Shown: one piece after another, positions 15,747 through 24,175 of the stretch | Layout: each line of letters starts with the position of its first letter | How positions within the stretch are numbered: the stretch's first letter is position 1 | DNA from: Mesorhizobium sp. B2-4-3 | GTDB taxonomy: Bacteria > Pseudomonadota > Alphaproteobacteria > Rhizobiales > Rhizobiaceae | Direction of reading: 5' to 3' | DNA length: 64,000 nucleotides | NCBI RefSeq assembly: GCF_006442815.1 | Contig: NZ_VFVL01000010.1 | Span: 1 to 64,000, forward strand | Notes under the pieces: generated by a model | Told to the model about the DNA's origin: nothing | What the model saw: only the letters and a program-made list of their open reading frames with translations | The model's database searches: none | Position numbers and translations under genes: made by a program

Positions 15747-16100
15747 TTGCTCTTTCATTCCGGCTGCGCTGTCGTCGCCTCGACCGTCGCAGCAAACGGT
15801 CACAGCACAAAGGCGCTGAGGCGTGACCGGCAACCATCCCAGGACCTGTTCGCCCTGATTGAGGCGCACAAGGCAGCGTACGCGGCGTTCGGCAATGCCG
15901 TCCACAAAAGGGGCAGCCATAGCCACGACCATATCGAGGCCGGCCGAGAGGAGGAGAGGGCGCTACTGGCCATCTGCGCCTATCGGGCGGTCAAGGAAGG
16001 CGACCGCCTGGCCAAGGCGCGATATCTTTTGGAGATCGAGGCGCGCGGCGAGCTCGATCTGCCAGGACATATGCAGGCTCTTTTGCGCTCTATAGTGTGA
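15747..16100 (+). CDS. Small hypothetical protein with a Tat-like leader lacking a normal start codon
   Basis: The TTG at 15747 opens a 117-residue protein, but there is no ribosome site before it. The same frame is open back to 15708 and reads T-S-R-I-S-R-R-A-L-L-F, a twin-arginine-like motif, followed by a hydrophobic stretch. GAGGAGAG at 15709-15716 is placed to serve a codon at 15723, which is ACG; one base change from ATG would explain this. The mature part (LFALIEAHKAAYAAFG, then an acidic EEERALLAICAY, ending LDLPGHMQALLRSIV) resembles small rhizobial proteins of unknown function that I recall as common. It may be a gene silenced by a start-codon mutation or use of ACG. No operon partner. 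Confidence 0.5.
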   Translation: MLFHSGCAVVASTVAANGHSTKALRRDRQPSQDLFALIEAHKAAYAAFGNAVHKRGSHSHDHIEAGREEERALLAICAYRAVKEGDRLAKARYLLEIEARGELDLPGHMQALLRSIV

Positions 16101-16235
16101 AAGGCAGACTTCCAGCCGCATAGACCGGTCGAACCCGCCGCAATGCTGAAGGGTTTCGGGGCTGAGGATCATCCTGTTCCCGCCGAAGAGGCGGACGCAG
16201 TTCGGTGCGATGCAGCGACTGAAATCGGCGTGGAA

Positions 16236-17138
16236 CTAGCTCAGCATCTTCGGCAATCCCGCCGCCAGCGCGTCGACGGCCAACCGCACTTTCAGCGGCA
16301 GATGTGGCGTCTGCAGCCAGAGCGCATGGCAGTCATAGAGATAGTCCGGCCGCCCGGGCAGCACCCGTACCAGTGTGCCGGCCTCGATGCGTTGGCGCAC
16401 CAGCCAGTATGGCAGCCAGGCCAGCCCCATGCCGTCGGTCGCCGCATCGGCGATGGCGTCGAGGTCGTCGAGCCGCAGCCGCCCGGCGGGCGCGATCTCC
16501 ACCACCGAGCCCTCGTCGCGCGGAAACAGCCATGGCTGCAGCACGTGGCCGAGCCGCCGGTAGATGATCGCCTGATGGGCGGCGATGTCCTCCAGGGCGG
16601 CCGGCTGGCCGAGCCTCTCGATATAGGACGGCGACGCGCAGACGATCATGCGCTGGCGCGCGACGCGGCGCGCGATGATGCCGGCCCTGTCGTCCAGCGC
16701 TCCGGTGCGGATCGCGAGGTCGAAACCATCCTCGACGAGGTCGGCGAAGCGGTCGCCGAGCGACAGGTCCAACTCCAGCGTCGGATAACGCCGAGCGAAG
16801 GCGAGCAGGATCGGCGTGACGCAGTGCCGGCCGAAATGCGCCGGCATCGTCACCCGCAGCTTTCCGCGCGGCTCGGACAAATGGTCGGCCGCCAATGCAT
16901 CGGCCGCCTGCGCTTCCTCCAGCACGACCCTGCAACGCTCGTAATAGGCGCGCCCGACATCGGTCAGGCTTTGCCGGCGTGTGGTGCGGTTGATGAGCCG
17001 CATGCCGAGCCGCTCTTCGAGGAAGCGGACATGCTTGCCGACCATCGGCCCCGACAGGTCGAGCGCCGCCGCGGCGGCCGCGAACGAGCCGAGATCGACA
17101 GCTTTGATGAACACTTCCATGCTTTCGAGGCGATCCAT
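16236..17138 (-). CDS. LysR-family transcriptional regulator
   Basis: A 300-residue LysR regulator. The N-terminal helix-turn-helix covers MDRLESMEVFIKAVDLGSFA and the following LDLSGPMVGKHVRFLEERLG (about 1-45), and the effector domain has the usual LRVTMPAHFGRHCVTPIL opening near residue 92. It belongs by eye to the CrgA-like branch that begins with MDR. The ATG at 17138 is preferred over the TTG at 17150; the ribosome site is weak. It is divergent from an oxidoreductase gene over a 102-bp gap and probably controls that gene and the aldolase after it. Confidence 0.9.
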   Translation of the reverse strand: MDRLESMEVFIKAVDLGSFAAAAAALDLSGPMVGKHVRFLEERLGMRLINRTTRRQSLTDVGRAYYERCRVVLEEAQAADALAADHLSEPRGKLRVTMPAHFGRHCVTPILLAFARRYPTLELDLSLGDRFADLVEDGFDLAIRTGALDDRAGIIARRVARQRMIVCASPSYIERLGQPAALEDIAAHQAIIYRRLGHVLQPWLFPRDEGSVVEIAPAGRLRLDDLDAIADAATDGMGLAWLPYWLVRQRIEAGTLVRVLPGRPDYLYDCHALWLQTPHLPLKVRLAVDALAAGLPKMLS

Positions 17139-17240
17139 ATTCAAAACCAATCGTTTCGACTGTTCTACCAGAACGGCGATTTATCGGCTCTCGAAGCCTC
17201 TGCATAGTCAATTCCATCGACTGGATTTGGAGTTGCATGG
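17139..17240. promoter_or_regulatory. LysR / oxidoreductase divergent control region
   Basis: The gap contains a perfect dyad, GTTCTACCAGAAC at 17162-17174 (GTTCT, 3-nt centre, AGAAC). It is near the middle of the gap and is the best operator candidate for the divergent LysR regulator. Short AATCG and CGATT words flank it at 17149-17153 and 17177-17181 but not symmetrically. Confidence 0.5.
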
Positions 17241-18227
17241 ATGGCAAGGGTTGTTCGCTTTCACAGTCACGGCGGTCCCGAGGTGCTTCGCGTCGAGGAT
17301 ATGGAGGTTCCGCCGCCAGGCCCTGGCGAGATGCGGATCCGCGTCAGGGCACTGGGCTTGAACCGCGCCGAGGCCTCGATGCGCAAGGGCACCTACATCG
17401 AGACGCCGGCGCTGCCCTCTGGTCTCGGCCTCGAAGCTGCCGGCATTGTCGAGACGGTCGGCGAGGGCGTCGGCGGCTTCATGCCCGGCGATGCGGTCAG
17501 CATCATCCCACCGCGCTCGATGGTGCGCTGGCCGGCCTATGGCGAGCTCGTCAGCTTTCCGGCCGAGCTCGTCGTCAAGCATCCGCCATCGCTTTCGTTC
17601 GAAGCCGCCGCCGCGACATGGATGCAATATCTCACCGCCTATGGCGCGCTGGTCGACATCGCCCGCCTCGGGCAGGGCGAGCCCGTCGTCATCACCGCCG
17701 CGTCGAGCAGCGTCGGGCTGGCCGCCATCCAGATCGCCAACAGAATTGGCGCAGTGCCGATCACGGTCACCCGGACATCGGCCAAGAAAGCGGCATTGCT
17801 CGATGCTGGCGCGGCGCATGTGGTGGCATTGGCCGAGGGGGACCTCGAAGCGCGGCTGAAGGCAATCGCGCCGCAGGGCATGCGCGTGGTCCTCGACGCG
17901 GTCGGCGGCCCGATCTTCACGCCGCTCACGGCCGCGATGGCGCGCGGGGGCATTCTGATCGAATATGGCGGCCTCAGCCCCGAGCCGACGCCGTTCCCGC
18001 TGTTCGAGGTCCTGGCGAAGACGCTGACGCTGCGCGGCTATCTCGTCCACGAGATCACCGGCGATCCGGTCCGGCTGGAACCAGCCAAGGCCTTCATTCT
18101 CGACGGCCTCGCATCAGGGGCGCTGAGGCCCATCATCGCCAGGACGTTTCCGTTCGAGGAGATCGCCGAGGCGCACCGTTTTCTGGAGGCGGGCGAACAG
18201 TTCGGCAAGATCGTGGTGGTGGTTTGA
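17241..18227 (+). CDS. Zinc-independent MDR oxidoreductase, quinone-oxidoreductase-like
   Basis: A 328-residue medium-chain dehydrogenase/reductase. The N-terminal GroES-like part covers about 1-120 and lacks the catalytic zinc Cys/His set of alcohol dehydrogenases, which places it with NADPH:quinone oxidoreductases. The nucleotide-binding loop is ITAASSSVGLAAIQIANRIG near residues 151-170, and VVLDAVGGP follows near 217. It opens a rightward pair with the aldolase at 18324 and is divergent from the LysR gene. A reduction of a reactive enone or quinone is likely; the real substrate is not evident. Confidence 0.88.
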   Translation: MARVVRFHSHGGPEVLRVEDMEVPPPGPGEMRIRVRALGLNRAEASMRKGTYIETPALPSGLGLEAAGIVETVGEGVGGFMPGDAVSIIPPRSMVRWPAYGELVSFPAELVVKHPPSLSFEAAAATWMQYLTAYGALVDIARLGQGEPVVITAASSSVGLAAIQIANRIGAVPITVTRTSAKKAALLDAGAAHVVALAEGDLEARLKAIAPQGMRVVLDAVGGPIFTPLTAAMARGGILIEYGGLSPEPTPFPLFEVLAKTLTLRGYLVHEITGDPVRLEPAKAFILDGLASGALRPIIARTFPFEEIAEAHRFLEAGEQFGKIVVVV

Positions 18228-18323
18228 GGCGTGCTTGGCCTTGCAACACGACTATCCGCTTGGCAAGCGGTGCCGCTCGGGACAAACTGGCCATCCGCGT
18301 GACGCCTCAAGGAGACTCCAAAA

Positions 18324-19283
18324 ATGAACGCCAATGTTTTTTCCGGCTGCATGCCGGCGCTGATGACGCCTTGCACCGATGACCGCCTTCCCGACTTCGA
18401 CGCGCTGGTGCGCAAGGGGCGCGAGCTGATCGCCGCCGGCATGTCGGCCGTCGTCTATTGCGGCTCCATGGGCGACTGGCCGCTCTTGACCGACGCGCAG
18501 CGCATGGAAGGCGTCGAACGCCTGGTGAAGGCCGGCGTGCCGGTGATCGTCGGCACCGGCGCGGTCAACACCGCCAGCGCCGTGGCGCACGCCGCTCACG
18601 CGCAAAAGGTCGGCGCCCGGGGCCTGATGGTGATCCCGCGCGTTCTGTCGCGCGGCCCATCGGTGACGGCGCAGCGTCACCACTTCAAGGCGATCCTTGC
18701 CGCTGCCCCCGACCTGCCGGCCGTCATCTACAACAGCCCCTATTACGGCTTTGCCACGCGCGCCGATCTCTTCTTCGCGTTGCGCGCCGAGCATTCGAAC
18801 CTTGTCGGCTTCAAGGAGTTCGGCGGGCCGTCGGATCTGCGTTACGCGGCGGAAAACATCACCAGCCGGGACGATGAGGTTGCGCTGATGATCGGCGTCG
18901 ACACCGCCGTGTTCCACGGCTTCGTCAATTGCGGAGCGTCCGGCGCCATCACCGGCATCGGCAATGTCCTGCCCAAGGAAGTGCTGCATCTCGTCGGCCT
19001 CAGCCAGGCGGCGGCCAAGGGCGATGCCGAAGCGCGCCGGCTGGCGCAGGAACTGGATGCGGCGTTGGCCGTGCTGTCCTCTTTCGACGAGGGACCGGAC
19101 CTCGTGCTCTATTTCAAGCACATGATGGTGCTGAAGGGGGCCTCCGAATACAGGCTGCACTTCAACGAGACGGATGCGCTGAGCGACAGCCAGCGCGGCT
19201 ATGCCGAACAGCAGCTCAAGCTGTTCGACACCTGGTACGCGCAGTGGTCGAGACAGCCCGTCATGGCAAGATACGCGGCCTGA
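18324..19283 (+). CDS. DapA-family class I aldolase / lyase
   Basis: A 319-residue TIM-barrel enzyme of the dihydrodipicolinate synthase family. The Schiff-base lysine is Lys164 in VGFKEFGG and the conserved tyrosine is Tyr136 in AVIYNSPYYG. The substrate-loop sequence CGSMGDWPLL near residue 46 differs from the GTTGE of true dapA, so this is a catabolic pyruvate-forming or dehydratase-type member and not the lysine-synthesis enzyme. Some members deaminate pyrroline-4-hydroxy-2-carboxylate, but no hydroxyproline gene is nearby. AAGGAGA precedes the ATG. It follows the oxidoreductase after 96 nt. Confidence 0.88.
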   Translation: MNANVFSGCMPALMTPCTDDRLPDFDALVRKGRELIAAGMSAVVYCGSMGDWPLLTDAQRMEGVERLVKAGVPVIVGTGAVNTASAVAHAAHAQKVGARGLMVIPRVLSRGPSVTAQRHHFKAILAAAPDLPAVIYNSPYYGFATRADLFFALRAEHSNLVGFKEFGGPSDLRYAAENITSRDDEVALMIGVDTAVFHGFVNCGASGAITGIGNVLPKEVLHLVGLSQAAAKGDAEARRLAQELDAALAVLSSFDEGPDLVLYFKHMMVLKGASEYRLHFNETDALSDSQRGYAEQQLKLFDTWYAQWSRQPVMARYAA

Positions 19284-19394
19284 GCCGATCGGTCCGGGAG
19301 CGTCAGCGCACCACCATGCGCACCCGTTCCCTCAGTTGCCTGGGCGCGCCGCCTGTCCTCGGCCGAGAGATTGGACCCGGCAGCGATTGGCAAT

Positions 19395-19425
19395 GAACAG
19401 GCCGGAGCTTGTCGCCGGCCTGTTC
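19395..19425. terminator. Hairpin between convergent genes
   Basis: GAACAGGCCGG at 19395-19405 and its complement CCGGCCTGTTC at 19415-19425 form a perfect 11-bp stem with a 9-nt loop. It lies just past the stop of the leftward aas gene and downstream of the rightward aldolase gene. No T-run follows on either side, so termination would be weak or factor-assisted. Confidence 0.65.
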
Positions 19426-19436
19426 GCACGCCCGGG

Positions 19437-22400
19437 TCAGGCGGCCTTGACCTTCAGCTCTTCCGCGCCGCGCACCATCCTGGTCACCCCGGCGAAGTCG
19501 AGCTTGCCGGAGCCGAGCACCGGCACCTTCGGCACGACACGCACTTCGGCCGGCACCATCAGGTCCATGGCGCCGTTCGCCTTGGCGAAGGCGAGGAAGT
19601 CCGCGCGGGTGGCACCCGAAGCTTCCGTGATCAGGATCAGCTTCTCGCCCTTGCGCACGTCCGGCACCGTGGCGACGGCCGAGAGCGAGCCTTTCCACAA
19701 TTCGCCGGCCAGCGCCTCGATCGCGGCCAGCGAAACCATCTCGCCGGCGATCTTGGCGAAGCGCTTGGCGCGTCCGCGGATCGAGATGAAGCCCGCATCG
19801 TCGACGGTGACGACGTCGCCGGTGTCGTGCCAGCCGTCGGCCAGCGGTTCGATCACGCCGGGGTTCTCGGCGCGCAGGTAGCCGGCCATGACGTTCGGGC
19901 CGCGCACGAACAGCCGGCCGCCCGCATCGACGCCGGGCACCGGCTCGAGGCGGTACTCCATGCCGGGCATGATTTTGCCGACGCTGCCCGACTTGTTGTA
20001 CATCGGCGTGTTGATGGCGATCACCGGCGCGGTTTCGGTCACGCCGTAGCCTTCCAGGATGCGCAGGCCGAACTTCTCCATATAGGTCGTGCGTGTGGCG
20101 GCCTTGACCGGCTCGGCGCCGGCGAAGCAGTAGCGCACCGAACGGAAGTCGTAAGGATGCGCCGTGCGCGCATAGCCGGAGAGGAAGGTGTCGGTGCCGA
20201 AGATGATCGTCGCGTTCGACGCATAGATCAGCTCCGGCACGATGCGGTAGTGCAGCGGCGAGGGGTAGAAATAGACCGGCACGCCGGAGATCAGAGGCAG
20301 CACCGTGCCAGCCGTCATGCCGAAGGAGTGGAAGATCGGCAGCACGTTGAACACCTTGTCGCCCGAGTGGAAGTCGATGCGCGAGGCGGCCTGGGCGGCA
20401 TTGGCCAGGATGTTGCGATGGGTGAGCACCACGCCCTTCGGCGTGCCTTCCGAGCCCGAGGTGAACAGGATCGCCGCCGGATCGTCCGCCTTGCGCGCCA
20501 CGCGCGGCGTCGCCCTGCGCAGCAGGCCGAGCAGCTTGTCCTTGAGGCCGATCGTGGCGCGCAGATCGTCGAGCCAGACGATGTCGACCGAGCGGCCGAT
20601 CTCCTCGACCATCGGCCCGAGCTTTGCCTGTTCGATGAAGGCGCGGGAGGTGAGCACGGTGCGCACCTCGGCCGCCTTGCAGGCCGACAGGATGTTCGCC
20701 GCACCCGCGGTGAAGTTGATCATCGCCGGAACCTTGCCGGCCGACATGACGCCGAGAAGTGCTGCGCAGGCGCCGTTGGCGTTGGGCAGCATGATGCCCA
20801 GCGTCTGCTGTCCTGCATAGAGATGCTCGAACTTCTCGCCGAGCACGGCGGCGGCGGTGAGCAGCTTGCCATAACTCAGCGAACCGGTGACCGGATCCTG
20901 AACGGCGAGCTCTTTCATGCCGCGCTCGTTGGCCGTCTCGATGATCTTCTCCAGAACGGTCTTGTCGATGTCCTGAGTGCGGAAGACCAGGTCCGACATC
21001 ACCTGGTAGAGCGCGGAGCCCGCCGCGGCGCGCCGCTGGCGGCCCTTCAATTCCTGCGGGACTTCGAGCTTCACCGGCTCCAGGATGGTCACCTTGACCT
21101 TCGGGAACAGGCGGCGGCGCACATGTTGCGAGGAGAGCCGCGAGAAGTAGCTCTTCTCCAGCCCCTCGATGCGCACCGGCACCACCATCGAGCTGGTCTT
21201 GTCGGCCACCATGGCCGCGCCGTCATAGACCTTCATCAGGCCGCCGGTGACAGTGATGCGGCCTTCCGGGAAGATGACCAGCGGATCGCCGCCCTGCACG
21301 ATCTTGATCAGCGTGCGGGTCGACATCGGCTTCGCCGGATTGAGCGGCAGCGCCCGAGCAAGCTTCATGAACGGCTTCATCCACCAGGCCTGGGCGATCG
21401 TATAGTCGATGGCGAAGACCGGCTCCTCGTCGGTCAGCGTCAGCGCGAGCGGGCCGTCGAGGAAGCTGACATGGTTGAGCGCCAGGATCGGCGCCTTGCC
21501 GGCCGCCTTTAGGTTGTCCAGTCCTTCGACCTCCAGGCGCAGGAAGGCGCGGAACAGGATCGAGACGAAATCCCGGAACGGGTTGGTCGGCAGGTATTTC
21601 AGCATCAGCCAGGCGGCGACGGCGTTGGCCACGACGAGGCCGAACAGGATGCCCGCGATGGAGATGCCCGCAGCCTGAATGGCAGCGACGAGGATGCCGC
21701 CGACGGTCATGAAGCCGGCATTGACGATGCTGACCGCCGCGACGACGCGGGCGCGGCGCGCCTCGGGCGACCAGGCCTGCACGGCGGCGAAGGTCGGCAC
21801 CACCAGGAAGGCGGCGGCAATCGCCATGCCGGCGAGGTCGATGGCGACGCGGATGGTGTTGGGGCCGGCGAAGAAGGCCGAAAGGCTAGCGGCTGTCGGC
21901 GAAGGCTGCATGCTGCCGATGGTCCATGCCAGATGCAGGCCGAACAGCGCCATCAGCGCCGTGCCGACCGGCGCCGGCAACAGCACCATGCGTCCCTGCG
22001 ACATCCAGGCGGCAATCGCCGAGCCGATCGCGATCGAGACGGCGAACACGGCGAGATAGGCCGTGACCGCGATCTCGTTGCCGCCGAGCGAGTCCTTGAT
22101 CAGCGTCGGCAGGATCGAAAGCACGATGGCGCCGACCAGCCAGAACCAGGAGGTCATCAGGCCGGCGCGCCAGATGCGCGTGTCGGTGCGCAAGTCGGCG
22201 ACCTGCCGCCAGGTCGAGCGCAAGATGTTCTTGTCGATGGTGAGGTTGGGCGCGGCCGAGCCGGTGGACGGGATGTAGCGGCTGACGAACCAACAGCCGA
22301 CGGCCAGCGCCATCATGATCGGCCCGAACACCGCGACCCCGATGCCGTCGGCCGAGACGACGCCGCCGGCGATGGTGCCGCCGAGGATCGCCGCGAAGGT

Positions 22401-22841
22401 CGCCGACTCGATCCAGGCATTGGCCTTGGGCAGTTCCTTGCGCTCGAGATGATCCGGCAGGATGCCGTATTTGATCGGCCCGAACAGCGCCGAGATGATG
22501 CCGAACATCAAGAGTGCCGTCATCAGCACCGGGATCGAGGACAGCGCGATGCCGACGACGGCGACGGCGGCCGCGGCGATTTCGGTGAATTTCAGGCGGC
22601 GTGCGATCAGCGCCTTGTCGAAGCGGTCGGCGATCTCGCCGCCCAGCGCCGAAAGCAATAGGAACGGCGCCATGAAGACAGCGCCGGCCAGCGTCACCAG
22701 CGACGCGGCCTGATCCTTCGCCAGCGTGAAGAGAATAAGGAACACCAGCGTGTTCTTCAGGAAATTGTCGTTGAAGGCCGAGAGGAATTGCGTCCAGAAG
22801 AGAGGCGCGAAGCGCCGCGACATCATCAGATGGGTGTTCAT
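19437..22841 (-). CDS. aas: Fused lysophospholipid flippase / acyltransferase / acyl-ACP synthetase
   Basis: A three-part membrane protein of 1134 residues for phospholipid repair. Residues 1-420 form an MFS-type transporter of the LplT kind, with FWTQFLSAFNDNFLKNTLVF at the N-terminus. Residues about 430-610 are a PlsC acyltransferase with the HX4D motif His457-Asp462 and FPEGR at 524-528. Residues about 625-1134 are an AMP-forming acyl-ACP synthetase with TSGSEGTPKGV at 794-804 and EGYGVTETAP further on. In E. coli LplT and Aas are separate neighbours; fusions are known in other proteobacteria. ATG at 22841 has GGAAATT upstream; ATG at 22853 is the alternative. TetR-like palindromes lie in the upstream gap. 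Confidence 0.9.
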   Translation of the reverse strand: MNTHLMMSRRFAPLFWTQFLSAFNDNFLKNTLVFLILFTLAKDQAASLVTLAGAVFMAPFLLLSALGGEIADRFDKALIARRLKFTEIAAAAVAVVGIALSSIPVLMTALLMFGIISALFGPIKYGILPDHLERKELPKANAWIESATFAAILGGTIAGGVVSADGIGVAVFGPIMMALAVGCWFVSRYIPSTGSAAPNLTIDKNILRSTWRQVADLRTDTRIWRAGLMTSWFWLVGAIVLSILPTLIKDSLGGNEIAVTAYLAVFAVSIAIGSAIAAWMSQGRMVLLPAPVGTALMALFGLHLAWTIGSMQPSPTAASLSAFFAGPNTIRVAIDLAGMAIAAAFLVVPTFAAVQAWSPEARRARVVAAVSIVNAGFMTVGGILVAAIQAAGISIAGILFGLVVANAVAAWLMLKYLPTNPFRDFVSILFRAFLRLEVEGLDNLKAAGKAPILALNHVSFLDGPLALTLTDEEPVFAIDYTIAQAWWMKPFMKLARALPLNPAKPMSTRTLIKIVQGGDPLVIFPEGRITVTGGLMKVYDGAAMVADKTSSMVVPVRIEGLEKSYFSRLSSQHVRRRLFPKVKVTILEPVKLEVPQELKGRQRRAAAGSALYQVMSDLVFRTQDIDKTVLEKIIETANERGMKELAVQDPVTGSLSYGKLLTAAAVLGEKFEHLYAGQQTLGIMLPNANGACAALLGVMSAGKVPAMINFTAGAANILSACKAAEVRTVLTSRAFIEQAKLGPMVEEIGRSVDIVWLDDLRATIGLKDKLLGLLRRATPRVARKADDPAAILFTSGSEGTPKGVVLTHRNILANAAQAASRIDFHSGDKVFNVLPIFHSFGMTAGTVLPLISGVPVYFYPSPLHYRIVPELIYASNATIIFGTDTFLSGYARTAHPYDFRSVRYCFAGAEPVKAATRTTYMEKFGLRILEGYGVTETAPVIAINTPMYNKSGSVGKIMPGMEYRLEPVPGVDAGGRLFVRGPNVMAGYLRAENPGVIEPLADGWHDTGDVVTVDDAGFISIRGRAKRFAKIAGEMVSLAAIEALAGELWKGSLSAVATVPDVRKGEKLILITEASGATRADFLAFAKANGAMDLMVPAEVRVVPKVPVLGSGKLDFAGVTRMVRGAEELKVKAA

Positions 22842-23131
22842 GGCAATTTCCATTGGGCAAGTCCGGCTGGCGATCCGAATGGACGGAGCGGACACTTGCG
22901 CGGTTTGAGCCTTGTTTATCGGGAAGCGGTTAAACTTCGTTACTGCGGTTCGATCCGATCCATTTGTTTCTTGTTCTTGGCGCCTGGAATCCGTCGTCCA
23001 TGATCGGTCTCCAGGCCTTCCAGGCACTTGACTGTTTGCGGGCTTGGCAGTCGGCGAGCATCGATATGATCCTTTCGTTTCAGCGTTAAGCCGGATAGGC
23101 GTCGGTCTGTTTCAAGCCGGACATATTGCTT

Positions 23132-23200
23132 TGAACGTTGTTCACGGGTGCATCGTAGCACATCGTGAACGACGTTCAAGAGAAAAATGAACGATGTTCA
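23132..23200. promoter_or_regulatory. Three TetR-type 13-bp palindromes upstream of aas
   Basis: The word TGAAC-N3-GTTCA occurs three times: TGAACGTTGTTCA at 23132-23144, TGAACGACGTTCA at 23166-23178 and TGAACGATGTTCA at 23188-23200. On the minus strand, TTGAAC overlapping the middle copy is followed after 16 nt by TACGAT, a plausible promoter for aas, so the copies straddle it. The gap from 22842 to 23270 has no gene, and no TetR gene adjoins it. The shape suits a fatty-acid-sensing TetR repressor encoded elsewhere. Confidence 0.65.
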
Positions 23201-23270
23201 CAAACGGAACGCGTAGGTTAAAAATGTCTCAAAGTAGAGGTCCGTGGGCTTTGGGCGCCGGTGGGGCGCC

Positions 23271-24017
23271 TCACGCCTCGCCGGTCAGCCGCGCCGAGAT
23301 CAGCCTGGCTGCCCTGACCGCCGCCTCGCCTTGTCCGGCCGCTGTCGCATCGTCGACGCGCGAGACCGGCGAGGCGACGGCCAGCGTGCCGATCGGCTGG
23401 CCGTCGGCGCCGAGGATCGCGGCGCCGATGCTGTGCACGCCTTCCTCATAACCCTGGGCACTGCGCGAATAACCGCGTGAGGCGGCAAGCGCGATGGCTT
23501 TCACCAGGTCGTCCGGCTGCGTCATCGTGAACGAGGTGAAGGCCTGCAGCGGCTTCTCCAGATAGGCGCCGACCGCTTCCAGGCGTGAGGCAGCAAGGAA
23601 CGCGATGCCCGAGGCGGTGCCGTGCAGCGGCAGCACTTGGCCGACATCGACATTGACGCGGTTGGCCTTGGTCGACAGCTCGACATGCAGCGTGAGCAGC
23701 GCGCCGGCGCTGAACTCGGACAGATGCACCGTCTCGCCGGTTTCGAGCGACAGCTCGCGGATGACCGGCGCGGCGAGGCGCACGAAGGGGAAATGCGCGT
23801 CGCGGATGCGGGCGAGCCGCGACAGGCCGGCGCCCAGTCGGTAGCGGCGGCTGCGCGGCTCCTGCTCGATCAGCCGGTGCGCGGCAAGCGCCATCAGAAG
23901 ACGCCTGGCGGTGGCCTTGTCGAGACCGGCGCGGCGCGCGAGGTCGGAGAGGCCGATCTCCGGTTCGTGCAGCGTGAACAACTCCAGCAGCGACACCGCC
24001 TTGCCCACCGTGCTCAT
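23271..24017 (-). CDS. IclR-family transcriptional regulator (second copy)
   Basis: A 248-residue IclR regulator with winged helix at residues 2-65 (DKATARRLLMALAAHRLIEQ in its core) and effector domain after about 80, where GETVHLSEFSAG and HGTASGIAFLAA are seen. It is a paralogue of the protein at 10345-11109; both its N-terminus and its own promoter region match that gene closely. GGAG lies 9 nt before the ATG. It is divergent from the aminotransferase operon and is the natural local regulator of it. Cross-talk with the other IclR protein is possible because their candidate operators are nearly the same. Confidence 0.9.
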   Translation of the reverse strand: MSTVGKAVSLLELFTLHEPEIGLSDLARRAGLDKATARRLLMALAAHRLIEQEPRSRRYRLGAGLSRLARIRDAHFPFVRLAAPVIRELSLETGETVHLSEFSAGALLTLHVELSTKANRVNVDVGQVLPLHGTASGIAFLAASRLEAVGAYLEKPLQAFTSFTMTQPDDLVKAIALAASRGYSRSAQGYEEGVHSIGAAILGADGQPIGTLAVASPVSRVDDATAAGQGEAAVRAARLISARLTGEA

Positions 24018-24175
24018 CGCGCATTCTCCAAGATACTTCGCATGTGAATTAACTTGACAGGCGCCCTTCCTGCCTTCAGTGTGTCTATAACATACAAAAC
24101 ACTGGTTCAAATAATGAACCGACTAGGAACGGCTACGCGCCTCGGAATTTGGCGCGCCAGGGAGAGTTCAGCGCC
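24018..24175. promoter_or_regulatory. IclR control region, copy 2
   Basis: A block at 24031-24060 aligns with 11130-11159 upstream of the first IclR gene and ends in the identical 15-mer GAATTAACTTGACAG (24046-24060). CAAATAATGAA at 24108-24118 repeats 11201-11211. A TATAAC at 24086-24091 corresponds in position to TAATAT at 11182-11187 and may be a -10 box, but its distance from the TTGACA is too long for a normal promoter. Confidence 0.6.

Noticed and set aside
19371-21512. A 713-codon plus-strand frame opposite aas
   Set aside because: No motifs; the minus strand has transporter, PlsC and AMP-binding motifs in one frame.
23194-23451. A plus-strand frame starting next to the TetR-like palindromes, as a possible TetR gene
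   Set aside because: The 85 codons have no helix-turn-helix and run antisense into the IclR gene.
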